NCBI GenBank assembly: GCA_017607445.1
Contig: JAEVHH010000004.1
Location: forward strand, 6,324,001 to 6,388,000
DNA length: 64,000 bases
Direction of reading: 5' to 3'
Source of the DNA: Histoplasma ohiense
Taxonomy: Eukaryota; Ascomycota; Eurotiomycetes; Onygenales; Ajellomycetaceae
Part shown: positions 23,203 through 33,893 of the stretch, in pieces
How positions within the stretch are numbered: the first letter of the stretch is position 1
How the letters are laid out: each line of letters opens with the position of its first letter
Notes under the pieces: model-generated
The model's database searches: none
Told to the model about the DNA's origin: nothing
The model's input: only the letters and a program-made list of their open reading frames with translations
Made by a program: the position numbers and the translations under genes

Positions 23203-24539
23203 TAAACTGACTGATAGAACCATGAATTTCATGTTTGATTTGATTTGATTTGATTTCAGTCCATTTCTTGGTGTGATTTTCAGTGAGATCAGAATCAGAA
23301 TGAGAGTGTAAAGTGACTAGAATTATTAGAACATGAGTAAAATGAGACTAATAAATCTTGATATTTCATGTAAAGTGACTGACTATCAAAAATAAGAACA
23401 TGATTTGAAACTGATTATGATTTTGACTGAGGTTTGATTCTGTTCTGATGATTATATAATACATATCTTAGATATCAATCTGATGATATGATTGGTGGAG
23501 ATATCACCCCTATCTAGTGCTGTCAACCAATTTACCCCTGCCAACCTATCTACTGCTGCTAATCTATTGCCGCTGCTAAGCTATCCCTCGCTGCTAAGCT
23601 ATCCCTCGCTGCTAAGCTATCCCTCGCTGCTAAGCTATCCCTCGCTGCTAAGCTATCCCTCACTGGCTATCCCTCACTGCTAAGCTATCCCTCGCTGCTA
23701 AGCTATCCCTCGCTGCTAAGCTATCCCTCGCTGGCTATCCCTCACTGCTAAGCTATCGCCGCTGCCAACCTATCTATTGCTGCAAGCTATCCCTCGCTGC
23801 TAAGCTATCCCTCGCTGCTAAGCTATCCCTCGCTGCTAAGCTATCCCTCGCTGCTAAGCTATCCCTCGCTGCTAAGCTATCCCTCGCTGCTAAGCTATCC
23901 CTCACTACTAAGCTATCTATCGCTGCTAATCTATCGCTGCCAACCTATCTATCGCTGCCAACCTATCTATCGCTGCCAATTTATCTACCACTGCCAATCT
24001 ATCTATCACTGCTAATCTATCGCTGCTGTCAATCTATCTATCGCTGCTAATCTATCGCTGCTAATCTATCGCTGCCAACCTATCTACCGCGGCGAATCTA
24101 TCTATTGCTGCCAACCAACCTACCTACCACTGCTAACCTATCTATCGCTGCCAATCTATCGCTGCCAACCTATCGCTGCCAACCTATCTACTGCAGTGAA
24201 TCTATCTATCACTATCATTACTAGTTCAAAATAGAACTAGAGCATAAATACACTAAACTTCTTTTGATAGATAATGATTTTTGATAACACTCATAGCATT
24301 ATATCATCTATATAGGGTAAATCATGGTCCCATTTGGTCCCATTTTAACAAAATGGGACCAAATGGAACCAGAATCAGTAATTTATAAGAAGAACATGAT
24401 CTGAGACTAGATTTATAATGTAAACAGTGTAAAGTGATCAATTTAATAAACACTATATGGAACCAGAACTAAGAAATTTGATAATGAAACTGGAGAAATA
24501 TTTAGTTTCAGTCCCATGCATGATCACACAGTCAGTCTA
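23203..24539 (-). mobile_element. hAT-like element, copy 5
   Basis: Decayed B-end TAAACTGACTGATAGAACC...to A-end CAGTCAGTCTA. Perfect 8-bp duplication GATATTAT (23195-23202 and 24540-24547). Minisatellite about 23530-24210 with long runs of the 18-bp unit CTATCCCTCGCTGCTAAG. Palindromic region about 24325-24372. Opposite orientation to copy 4, only 145 bp away. Confidence 0.92.
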
Positions 24540-24720
24540 GATATTATATTGAATCTGATATTTCTATCATCAGAGCTATATAAGCAGCTTCTCATATGTA
24601 AAATGAATGTGAAATCAGATATAGTCTCAGATCATCTTTCAATGATCACAGTCATCTTATTTAAAACATCTCATCAACAGAAAAAACAGCTGATATGAAA
24701 ACACATTCAGATAAAATAAA

Positions 24721-26341
24721 TGATTAAGAACTGTGAAAAGCTGAGAAACTCAGAAGATCTGATATCTATACAGCAGATAGATGAATATACTGACTATCTG
24801 ATGAACTTTCTAATGAAACTGTTTCAGCAATATATCAGAGAGATAAAGCTCAGTCAACACAGCTGATTATAATAATCTTCAAGAGTAGCAAAAGTCATTG
24901 AGAAATACAAACAGATTAAGAAAAACAATCAAATCTCAGAGATGAGAAGAGTACAAATCAGATCATATTGAAATAGAGAAATCAAACTGATCAAAGCAGT
25001 CAGCTTCTGAGAACTAATACACAGCACAGAGTTCAAGACAAAATTTATATGAAAATTGATAAAATAAAACAGAAGCAAAGACTACAGATCTTCTCAATCA
25101 GAGACAATTTCATCACTGCACAGAGAAGATTACTCATTGACAAGTATATTTGAAACAAAGACAGAGACACTAAAAGAGTAGTTCTTTTCAGAGTCAGCAG
25201 ATATGAATCTGAGTAACATCACAGCAATAACACACTCATCAGTGATGAAATGTGTATTAAGCATATCAGAGAATCAGATCACAGTGTTTATCATACAACT
25301 TTCAGTAAACAAAACATCAGAAATAAGTGAAATTTCAAATAAATTTCTGAAGATACTAGAAGTTTTATTTGTGAAGACAATGACTGAGCTAACTCTGACT
25401 TGCTGAAGATGAGAATATTACTCAGCTCAGTTCAAAACAGCATACACAGTGATGCTCAAAAAGCAGAGTAAGACAGTATACAACTGATCAGAAGTATGAA
25501 GACTCATTGCACTTTTTGACACTATGAAGAAGATAATAGAGACTGCAACAGTTAAGAAAATCAGATAATTAGCTGAAATATATAATATACTCTCAGCTCA
25601 ACAGATGAAAGCTAGAAAACTGTGATCAACAGAAACAGCAATATCACTGTCTCTGACTTAAATATACACAGTGTGAGAGAAATCAGAGAAGATGGCTACA
25701 GTACTATCTCTGAATATATCTGAAGTATATAAATGAGTAATAGAGACTAGACTGACATATATTCTACAGTATATGAAGCTTTCACAGTGGCTGATTGAAT
25801 AGATCTGCTCATTTATGAGAAACAGAATGTTCACTCTATACTTTGAAGAACAGAAAACAACAATATTTGAGATGTTGACTGAAATATTTCAGAGATTATT
25901 ATTATCATCTATTCTATTTCTATTCTATAATAAGAAGCTGCTAAGAATCTGCTTCTCAGCAGATAGACTGATTAGTTGTGTTGACTTTATAAATGATATC
26001 AATATTCTTATTTATAGCACATCTGCGGAGGCAAATTGTGTGCAACTGATGAGAATTTACTCAGAATATAAGGTCTGAATAAAGAGATATGAAGCTGTCT
26101 TTGTCTCAGAGAAATATGAGCTCATACATTTTATCAGAATATGTACTCAGTTCAATCTGACACATTCACTACAACTGTCAAAATAAATCATTCAATCACA
26201 GTGAATTATGAGAATATTGATAGTGTGACTGAATTCAGCTCTGTATTGAAAGAGTCATATGAATACATTGATGAGAAAGTTGAAGTCTCAGATTGAAGCT
26301 CTCAAGCACACAGCAGACTCTATATAAAGTATATCATTAAT
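24721..26341 (+). pseudogene. LINE reverse transcriptase (truncated)
   Basis: Readable RT blocks: LIALFDTMKKIIE (about 25500-25540, RT block 1), a SSILFLFYN segment (about 25900-25935), F-I-N-D at 25986-25997 where the family has [FY]-x-D-D, and KRYEAVFVSEKYELIHF (about 26085-26140). Stops are mainly TGA. The first Asp of the catalytic pair is Asn. Ends at the Gypsy-1 LTR. Confidence 0.75.
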
Positions 26342-26914
26342 TGTGACAGATTAGCATCTGTTAGCAATTAACTTACGCAATCAACTTCAGTCATTGCAAT
26401 CTTGTGTAACTCTTGACATTCTTTCACTTCATACTTTATACTCATATAGTCTCTAACAATTCTTCTGTGTAGCTCTCAATGATTCTCTCACTTTATACTC
26501 TACACTTATGTAGTCTCTAACAATTCTTCTGTGTAGCTCTCAATGATTTTTCTGTCTCATATTTCACACTTGTATAGTTTCTAATGATTCTTCTGTATAG
26601 CTCTTAACATTCTTCTACTTCATGCTTTACTGTAAAGCAGTCTCTGATATTATTCTGCTCTGAATTTTCTTCTATAAGAACTCTCTTTGTACAATTTTTT
26701 CTTCTGATTTCTTTTCTCTTTCTTTCTTTTCTTAATCAATTTGTAATCTGTAATTAGAATAGTATCAAATTGTCAATTGAAGTATATCTATTACATTATG
26801 AATTGATTCTTCTGTGTTTAAGATCTGAGTGTCTTGTTATTAGTTCTTACACTCAAGTGTGTTGTTTACAGACTCAAATGTCTAGTCATTACAAGAGATC
26901 TCTTATAAGTCTGA
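26342..26914 (+). repeat. Gypsy-1 LTR (26342-26795) plus leader
   Basis: TGTGACAGATTAGCATC...ATATCTATTACA followed by the Gypsy-1 leader ('ttatgaattgattcttctgtg', 'gagtgtcttgttattag'). Only the 5' end of an element; the rest is missing beyond 26914. The LTR is shortened to 454 bp. Confidence 0.75.
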
Positions 26915-27428
26915 TGTAAGCAGCGGTATGAGAATTAACTGCTTATATCATAAGAAGTTCTTAAGACTCTGCAAGAATTAAGCTGTAGAAGATAATACAG
27001 TAATATATCAGAGAGAATTTGAATTATTATTATTATTATTATTATTCTTCCGTTATACTCGTATGCAAGCAGCGCTTATGACGAGTCCTTGTGTGATGTT
27101 AAATACAGGCAAGAGTTGGTTATACCGGAGGAATGCTTAGTGTTGAACGACGTCAAGAATATCAATATTGTAGAATATAGAGATCAAATTAATACAGAAT
27201 GATCTGCTGACCTCTAGAAGATTGAGTCAGCTGCTATCTATATACACAGTATTGTAAACAGATTGAACTTGCTATGATGTAGATGATATAGTATGATACA
27301 AGTGATAAGATAATATCTTGATTTCAAATTTGATATGACATTGACAGTGCTATATTTGATGATGTCATATCTTTAGAGCAATTGCCAATTTCAGTCTAGC
27401 ACTGATAACTTAGTATGGATTTCTTACA
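26915..27428 (-). repeat. Possible LTR of an unidentified element, with (ATT)9
   Basis: Bounded by TGTAAG and CTTACA, a perfect 6-bp inverted pair starting TG and ending CA. To its right lies a purine-rich tract on the minus strand (complement of ctgtcccctctgaaag, 27430-27445), as expected next to a 3' LTR. Inside are (ATT)9 at 27023-27049 and a CpG-bearing segment (27050-27170) that resembles the 3' end of the window's LINE family. So an alternative reading is a related LINE 3' end inserted here. Both readings are tentative. Confidence 0.35.
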
Positions 27429-27992
27429 ACTGTCCCCTCTGAAAGGGCTGCTGTCCCAGCAGGTCAAAAAATCATAGAATAATTGTAGATAATTTGCAAT
27501 AACAAGCAACAGTGAATCTTTGTTGTCTCACTGATAACACAAAACTCATAGAAGTAAATAGAATCATAATTGATAACACAGAAATAAATAGAATTATAGA
27601 ATATATGATTTCACAAAGAATATAGAGAATTAGAATCTCTGAGCAAATTCTGATCTTGATAAGCTATCAAGAAATTTCTTCCCCCACCTCTGTTATTGAT
27701 ATTTCAAAGAAAGAATGTAAGTAATCACTAGAGGATTGATGAGTTATTGATATAGAAACATTTGTTAACAGTAAAAGCAATTTTTTAATCATATTTTTCA
27801 GAGAAATTCTCAGTCAGTAAGTATTGTATTGCTTTGTCTCTATTTTCAGTAAGAGGTTGCTAATTTGCTTTGAATAGAATCAGATATTATGTTGTTTACT
27901 TCAGTCAATCAGTCAAGTCAGAGTCTCATCACTGAAGAGAACATCACAGCAGATTCTGTGATGGAAAAAATTCTCACACAGAACATAATCAT
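27429..27992. other. Unassigned degraded sequence
   Basis: Internal side of the possible LTR at 26915-27428. CpG-poor, with many short open frames but no recognisable motif. Serves as the left flank of a LINE insertion at 28011. Confidence 0.3.
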
Positions 27993-28010
27993 GAATGAAG
28001 AAATTGAAGA

Positions 28011-28234
28011 TTATTATTATTCTTCAATTATAGATGTATACAGTCAGTGACTATGACATCTACCTGAAATACTTCAGGATTTTTCAAATCAAGAATATTC
28101 TAATATACAAAAACAATTTGACACATGCATTAACAGAATTCCAGCCCAGAATCAAACAACTATTCAAACTATTCAATCCAAAAATAAAATCAAAAGAATG
28201 TCAATGGGTTAGCACAACTCAACTTCAAAACAAA
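28011..28234 (-). mobile_element. 5'-truncated LINE insertion with 18-bp target duplication
   Basis: Minus-strand LINE 3' end: (TTA)n tail side at the left, then the same 3' UTR as at 45760-45977 (one difference seen over about 200 bp) and 56795-57000. Flanked by a perfect duplication GAATGAAGAAATTGAAGA (27993-28010 and 28235-28252). Only 224 bp, typical of target-primed reverse transcription that stopped early. The open frame over it is antisense to the LINE 3' UTR and not a gene. Confidence 0.9.
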
Positions 28235-28469
28235 GAATGAAGAAATTGAAGAGTAAATGAAGAAGAAGTAGTATATTTATAATCTGAAGCTGAAAAGCTG
28301 TATCTGCTGTTTTAAATTGATAGAAGATATTCCTCTTTGTGTCTGAGAAGTGGTATTTAAGAACTGTAAAAGATGTCATACAAATCAATTCCATTGTGAT
28401 TCTGTAAGTTTATTGAAAGAATATTGAAAGTTTTTAACAATAAGATTAACACTGAAATAGATCCCCTCA

Positions 28470-28846
28470 CATTTCAAAGAGCAAGAAATAGCTCTAGAGG
28501 CATTATTTCAAGAAAATTCAGAAAAGTACATCAAATTGCTGGCTATATGAAAGCAATTTGCAAAGAAGCTCAATGTACATTATCTGTTCAAGTGAAATAA
28601 AATCAATGGAGATATTTCTGATGCTTCACAGTGCTGAAAAGTCTGTGTTGCTGCTGGTAGAATCTCTATCAAAAAGAAATCTGTTGCTGCATTGATTTCT
28701 GCTGTCTTTTCTGCTTCTCTTGCTTCTGTAATTGCATTGAATTCAGCCTTCTCCTTTGAAGTTTTTGTGGTACTGCAGTGTATTGAGGACGCTCAGAAGG
28801 AAATGAATGAAAAAATGGAAAAAATGATTATATATTTGTTTGTTTG
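28470..28846 (+). pseudogene. Unidentified degraded coding region
   Basis: One plus-strand frame from 28470 stays open for over 120 codons apart from three TGA codons, all consistent with mutated TGG. It begins HFKEQEIALEALFQ, has an ISIKKKSVAAL stretch and an Ala/Ser/Val-rich segment, and ends in a Lys/Glu/Met helix. Composition and the TGA-only breaks argue for a real former protein, probably from a mobile element. I recognise no family. It lies directly upstream of a REP-3 copy, as does a weakly similar stretch near 12720-12830. Confidence 0.4.
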
Positions 28847-29425
28847 TTTATTTTGATTTAATATCTCAGAGAAAACACAGGCAGTGCTCATGTTTCAGAA
28901 GCCTTTCAAAGAATATGAAGATGTGCTACACTGAAGAGATTTCTATATACACAGAGAGAGAGAAAACAGAATTCAGATGATAACTTTTGAGAAAACTCAG
29001 CTCATTGAAAAGAATTTTTCTGAGCTGTGTATTCACTTTTGATTCAATATATGATCATTCATGATGAAGCTATAGTGTGATTTTCAAGAGAATCACTGCT
29101 GCTGTGTCTGAAAGACTTTATAGTGAATGAAAAGAAATAACTTTCTCAGTTGATCTGAAAACTGTCTATGCTTCTAACAACAGAAGAAAGACAAATGAGA
29201 CAGACAAAAGAAAAAAAAAAGTAAATATTTTGAAAAGAAAAATAAAAAAAAGAATGAAGAAAAGACTGTGTCATCTGTGACATCTTACAGTCACATAACT
29301 CAGCACAAGCTCAGAGAAAGAGAGAGAAGAGAGCACTGAAGAAGATTGTGAGAGAAAAGAAGTGAAAAAAAACAGAGAGAGTAGTGAGAAAAGAGAAGAA
29401 GAGTGCATACTGACAGCTGAGAGTA
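28830..29425 (-). repeat. REP-3 copy (longest uninterrupted)
   Basis: Starts TTTGTTTGTTTG and runs through the 'acagagagagag' block, the ATGATCATTCATGATGAAGC block and a long A/AG-rich stretch to 'tactgacagctgagag'. The same order is found at 38269-38568 plus 39830-40195, where a hAT-like element interrupts it. No coding potential is evident. May be a retroposon with a (CAAA)n tail on the minus strand. Confidence 0.65.
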
Positions 29426-29959
29426 TATAATAATATTTGAAGTATGAATGATGAAAGAGAAGTTGCAACAGATGTGAGTATGAAAGAAATATACACAACA
29501 GATACAAAAAAGAGATGTAATAAAAGAGAGAAAGAAAATTGTTTTCTTCATTTCTCAAAAACAGCACTGACTGATTCTTGATAAAACTGCAGAGAAAGAA
29601 CTGAAGTGAAGACAATTAACTGAGAACAGATTTTTAATTCAGTGATATTGATCACAAGATTTTCCTTTCATGTAACATAGATTTCCCGCATACTATATAG
29701 ATTAGATGATGTAGAAATAAATAATAATAATAATAAAGTACTTCTGACTGTTTATTAAATTCTTCTCAGATTTTCAAGAGTTATCTGTGTCTGTACAATT
29801 CTTTTATTTGATAAGATATTGTGATTGATTGCAGTATTGATATTTGTCTAATATAGCTTCAATTTTTTATTTCTTTTATATATCTATAATTATCAGTTCT
29901 GCTTGCAGAATTTGTTTGTTGTATATATGATATGGTTTGAGAAGAAAAATATAGAATAT
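29426..29959. other. Unassigned AG-rich and AT-rich sequence
   Basis: No feature recognised. Minus-strand Ser/Leu/Phe-rich open frames arise from the purine-rich strand bias. A short (AAT)n run lies at about 29718-29740. Confidence 0.4.
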
Positions 29960-32900
29960 AGAGTGAATTTCTTTATATTATATTATAAGCTTCAGTTTAT
30001 ACATCTGCATATCACAAATATCAATTATTTGAAAGAGATTCAAAAATCAATGATCTAGTTTGAGTGAGAATTATAAGATAGATATATTTTTTACATACAT
30101 TATTATTCAATTCTCTATTTTAAAACTTTTTGATATATGATGTTGATTATAATAATTTTTCTCAGCTGCTTTGACAGCTTCTGAACATTGTTGAATTTTA
30201 TTTTCTATTTATATTATTTATTTCATTTATTCTACTGTCAATTTTGACACTTCAGTGCTTGAAGATTCTATATCTATATGAAATTCAATTGATCAGCTGA
30301 TCATTGCTTCAGATGATATCATTTTGATTGCAGTATAAAAGATATTGTTGTATACTCATTGTATCAGAAATATTCACTGTATTCAATTATTTTGTTGATA
30401 GCTGCAATATATGTGAAGATAATATTCAATCATCTGATTCAATTGTTGTATTCAACTGTCAGTTTGTGAGTGGAAGGCTGTTGATAATTTTTGTTGAATA
30501 TAAAGTAGATAATATAATGTTAATCAAAACTTGCTATTTATTAATGAATCTTAATTGCTAATAATGATCACAGATAGATTAAAGTTTTTCACAATTTTTC
30601 ATACAATAATATTCACAAATTCTTCTACATCTAACTCTGAAGATATGAATACAATTATGATTCATTTAATGAATAAATTAATAAATATAATAATAGTATT
30701 ATAGATTTGACTTTTCTTTTTATTATCTGATAAACTTTCAATAAAGTTTATACTAATTGTATGTTATTTTTTATCTGACACTGAATGTGATTGTAGTAAT
30801 CTGTACAGTTTATACTGTGGTATTTTAATATATTGACAAACATCACAGATTCTCACATATTCTGCAATCTCATTGCTTATACTTAGACTGGCTGTGTGAC
30901 CATGTATGAGACTGGGACTAAATATTTCTTCAGTTCCATTATCAAATTTCTTAGTCCTGGTCTCATATAGTGTTTATTAAATTAGTCACTTTACACTGTT
31001 TATATTATAAATCTAGTCTCAGGTCATGTTATTCTTATAAATTACTGATTCTGATCTCATTTGGTCTCATTTTGTTAAAATGGGACCAAATGGGACCATG
31101 ATTTACCCTATATAGATGATATAATGCTATGAGTGTTATCAAAAATCATTACCTATCAAAAGAAGTTTAGTGTATTTATGCTCTAGTTCTATTTTGAACT
31201 AGTAATGATAGTGATAGATAGATTCGCCGCGGTAGATAGGTTGGCAGCGATAGATTGGCAGCAATAGATAGGTTGGCAGTGGTAGGTTGATTGGCAGCAA
31301 TAGATAGATTCGCCGCGGTAGATAGGTTGGCAGCGATAGATTAGCAGCGATAGATTAGCAGCGATAGATTAGCAGCGATAGATTAGCAGTGATAGATTAG
31401 CAGCAATAGATTAGCAGTGATAGATAGATTGGCAGCAGCAATAGATTAGCAGCAATAGATTAGCAGCGATAGATTAGCAGCGATAGATAGATTGGCAGTG
31501 GTAGATAAATTGGCAGCGATGGATAGGTTGGCAGCGATAGATTAGCAGCGATAGATTAGCAGCCATAGATAGATTGGCAGTGGTAGATTAGCAGCGATAG
31601 ATTGGCAGCGATAGATAGATTGGCAGTGATAGATAGATTGGCAGCGATAGATTAGCAGTGATAGATAGATTGGCAGTGATAGATAGATTGGCAGCGATAG
31701 ATTAGCAGTGATAGATAGCTTAGTAGTGAGGGATAGCTTAGCAGCGAGGGATACCTTAGCAGTGAGGGATAGCTTAGCAGCGAGGGATAGCTTAGCAGCG
31801 AGGGATAGCTTAGCAGTGAGGGATAGATTGGCAGCGGCGATAGATTAGCAGCGATAGATTAGCAGCAATAGATTGGCAGCGATAGATAGATTGGCAGTGG
31901 TAGATAAATTGGCAGTGATAGATAGATTCGCCGCGGTAGATAGGTTGGCAGCGATAGATTAGCAGCGAGGGATAGCTTGCAGCAATAGATAGGTTGGCAG
32001 CGGCGATAGCTTAGCAGTGAGGGATTGGTTGACAGCACTAGATAGGGGTGATATCTCCATCAATCATATCATCAGATTGATATCTAAGATATGTATTATA
32101 TAATCATCAGAATGGGACCAAACCTCAGTCAAAATCATAGTCAGTTCCAGGTCATATTCTTATTTTTAATAGTCAGTCACTTTACATGAAATATCAAGAT
32201 TTATTAGTTTCATTCATTCATGTTCTAATAATTCTAGTCACTTTACACTCTCATTCTGATTCTGGTTCCACTGAAAATCACACCAAGAAATGGACTGGGA
32301 TCAAACCAAATCAAACCAAACATGAAATTCATGATCCCATCAGTCAGTCTACTTATACTATATCATAAGTATTTGTATTTGATTATTTTAATGATTTTAT
32401 TATATTCAAAATGATCATCTTGAGAATTATTATGATTTATTTTCATTATTTCATATTTTATAGTTTTGTTTTACAGTATATAAACTTTATTATCTTTTCT
32501 GAGTAGATTATTTTTATCTACTGTTCAGATTGAATAATTATCTACACTAGTATTATTCATCTCTAATCTTTTATAAAGTTTAGATATATCAGTATCTCTA
32601 TTCTAAATCTATAGTAAAAGTTCAATAATAGATTCAGCTATCTCTTCACAATAAACTATTTCAGATTCAAATATTTTGATAGTTAGAATTTATAATATCA
32701 GAGTCTCTAAATTTAATTCTATAATATCTGTAATTTTATTTTCATTCACAAATGTATTCTTTATTCTGCAGAAGTTGTTGTCATCAACAACTATAAATTT
32801 TTTCATTCAATAATTTTCATTAACTTACAGATTTTTTCATATCATTTTGATATATTAATCTAATTTTGTATTTTCTTTTATCTTTAATGATTTAAAAATT

Positions 32901-33636
32901 CTTTTATACAGCTTTTTTTACAGAGTAGAGAGCTCTGTTAAAAGAGTTATATATTTTATAAAATTTAAGCAATGATTTGATGCATCTGTGAGATTATTTT
33001 TTTCAGAATAATACTTCATTTCAAAATCAAATACTGAGAGTATTTTCATTCAGCAAATCTGATATTCATTTAGCTGCTTCATTGTCATGAAATACTGAAA
33101 ATTAATATAGTCAGATAAAACAGTTACTGAATGTCTGTTATTATATAGATAATGATATCATTGTTTAAAAGTTTCTACAATCAGTAATATTTATAAATCA
33201 TTTATTTGATAACATCTTTCTACTTCTGTGAGTTTTCTGAATCAAAACACAATCAGATGTCAGTGATCATTATTCATTAATTATAATATTACTATAGTAA
33301 TTGCAATATCAGATTCATTCATTTCTATACAGAGTTTTTACTGCAGATCAAAGTGAATCAACATCAGTGCTTTTGTAAAGCATTTTTTTAACTATAGAAT
33401 TACATGCTTGCAATTTTCATTCAACTGAACAGATGCATTATTCTTCCCTCTTTTCATTTCATAATCTTTTAACAACTCAGTCAGAGATGCTGTTATTATT
33501 GAGAACTTGTATATAAATTATTGATAGAAGTTGATGAATTCTAGAAACATTTGCAATTCATTTATTGTTTGCAGTTCTGATCAATCTAGAATTGTGTTGA
33601 CACAGTATTTTTCAACATTTGCGAGTAGTTGTAAGG
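29960..33636 (-). mobile_element. Gypsy-4 remnant split by hAT-like copy 6
   Basis: Minus-strand readings give, from right to left: an RT connection block with ELQ.FLEFINFYQ (about 33500-33590), decayed RNase H, the integrase zinc-binding domain (HFEYNKII...NEIAEYVRICDVCQ, split by the hAT-like element) and the integrase core (INFIESL, YNTIIIFINLF, SSELDVEEFVNIIV; about 30580-30760). No LTRs identified. Heavily AT-rich. The integrase motifs differ from the Gypsy-1 and Gypsy-2 ones. Confidence 0.65.
30884..32351 (+). mobile_element. hAT-like element, copy 6
   Basis: TAGACTGGCTGTGTGACC...CAGTCAGTCTA with a perfect 8-bp duplication CTTATACT (30876-30883 and 32352-32359). Minisatellite about 31215-32035 with CCGCGG near 31227, 31314 and 31931. 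TGGGACCA-type inverted repeat about 31050-31100. The insertion splits the integrase zinc-binding domain of Gypsy-4; joining the flanks restores the reading. Confidence 0.93.
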
Positions 33637-33893
33637 ATCTCTTATAGAGAGAAGATCAGAGTGGAAGAACATTAAGAGCTACACAGAAGAATTGTTAGAA
33701 ACTATACAAGCACAGAGCATGGGGTGAAAGAGCATCAAGAGTTATGCAGAAGAATTGTTAGAGACTACATGAGTGCAGAGCACAGGGCGGAAGAACATCG
33801 AGGGGTACATGGAGTCACAATGACAGGGACGAGTGGGTGCAGGAGGGGAGTTGGTTGCGTAAGTTAACTACTGACGGGTGCTAACCCGTCACA
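33637..33893 (-). repeat. Gypsy-1 LTR fragment at gene-island boundary
   Basis: 5'-half of the LTR in reverse, ending ...GACGGGTGCTAACCCGTCACA at 33893. CpG and CpC sites are intact in the last about 120 bp and depleted toward the left, so the mutated domain ends inside this LTR. This is the best preserved LTR terminus in the window, and useful as a reference for the ancestral sequence. Confidence 0.8.

Larger units (their letters stand above)
21430..24720 (+). pseudogene. LINE endonuclease domain, interrupted twice
   Basis: 21430-21849 shows IIVIQESW (the A-x-Q-E-x-W metal-binding strand of APE-type endonucleases) and ends in LRNFNVHH, the decayed G-D-F-N-x-H-H motif. At that point hAT-like copy 4 is inserted. 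The domain resumes at 23058-23202, is cut by copy 5, and finishes at 24540-24720 with SSEL and SDHLSMITV, the terminal S-D-H motif. The endonuclease would nick target DNA for target-primed reverse transcription. Confidence 0.75.
19053..26341 (+). mobile_element. Tad-like LINE, degraded, split by two hAT-like elements
   Basis: Order on the plus strand: ORF1 with zinc knuckles, endonuclease, reverse transcriptase. hAT-like copies 4 (21850-23057) and 5 (23203-24539) lie within the endonuclease part. Removing each with one target duplication restores continuity. The 3' part, including any RNase H, is lost where a Gypsy-1 LTR begins (26342). Tad-clade assignment rests on domain order and is an inference. 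Confidence 0.75.

Noticed and set aside
23492..23683. ORF with repeated S-Y-P-S-L-L, and its mirror at 39201-39515
   Set aside because: Translation of the 18-bp minisatellite unit in the hAT-like elements.
28034..28240. 68-codon ORF beginning MYTVSDYD, also at 45776-46108
   Set aside because: It recurs exactly, but is antisense to the LINE 3' UTR and C-terminus; recurrence is due to the LINE copies, not a gene family.
29271..29615. Overlapping Ser/Leu/Phe-rich minus-strand ORFs
   Set aside because: Produced by a purine-rich strand (AG runs) in and next to REP-3; three overlapping frames are all open, a sign of composition bias.
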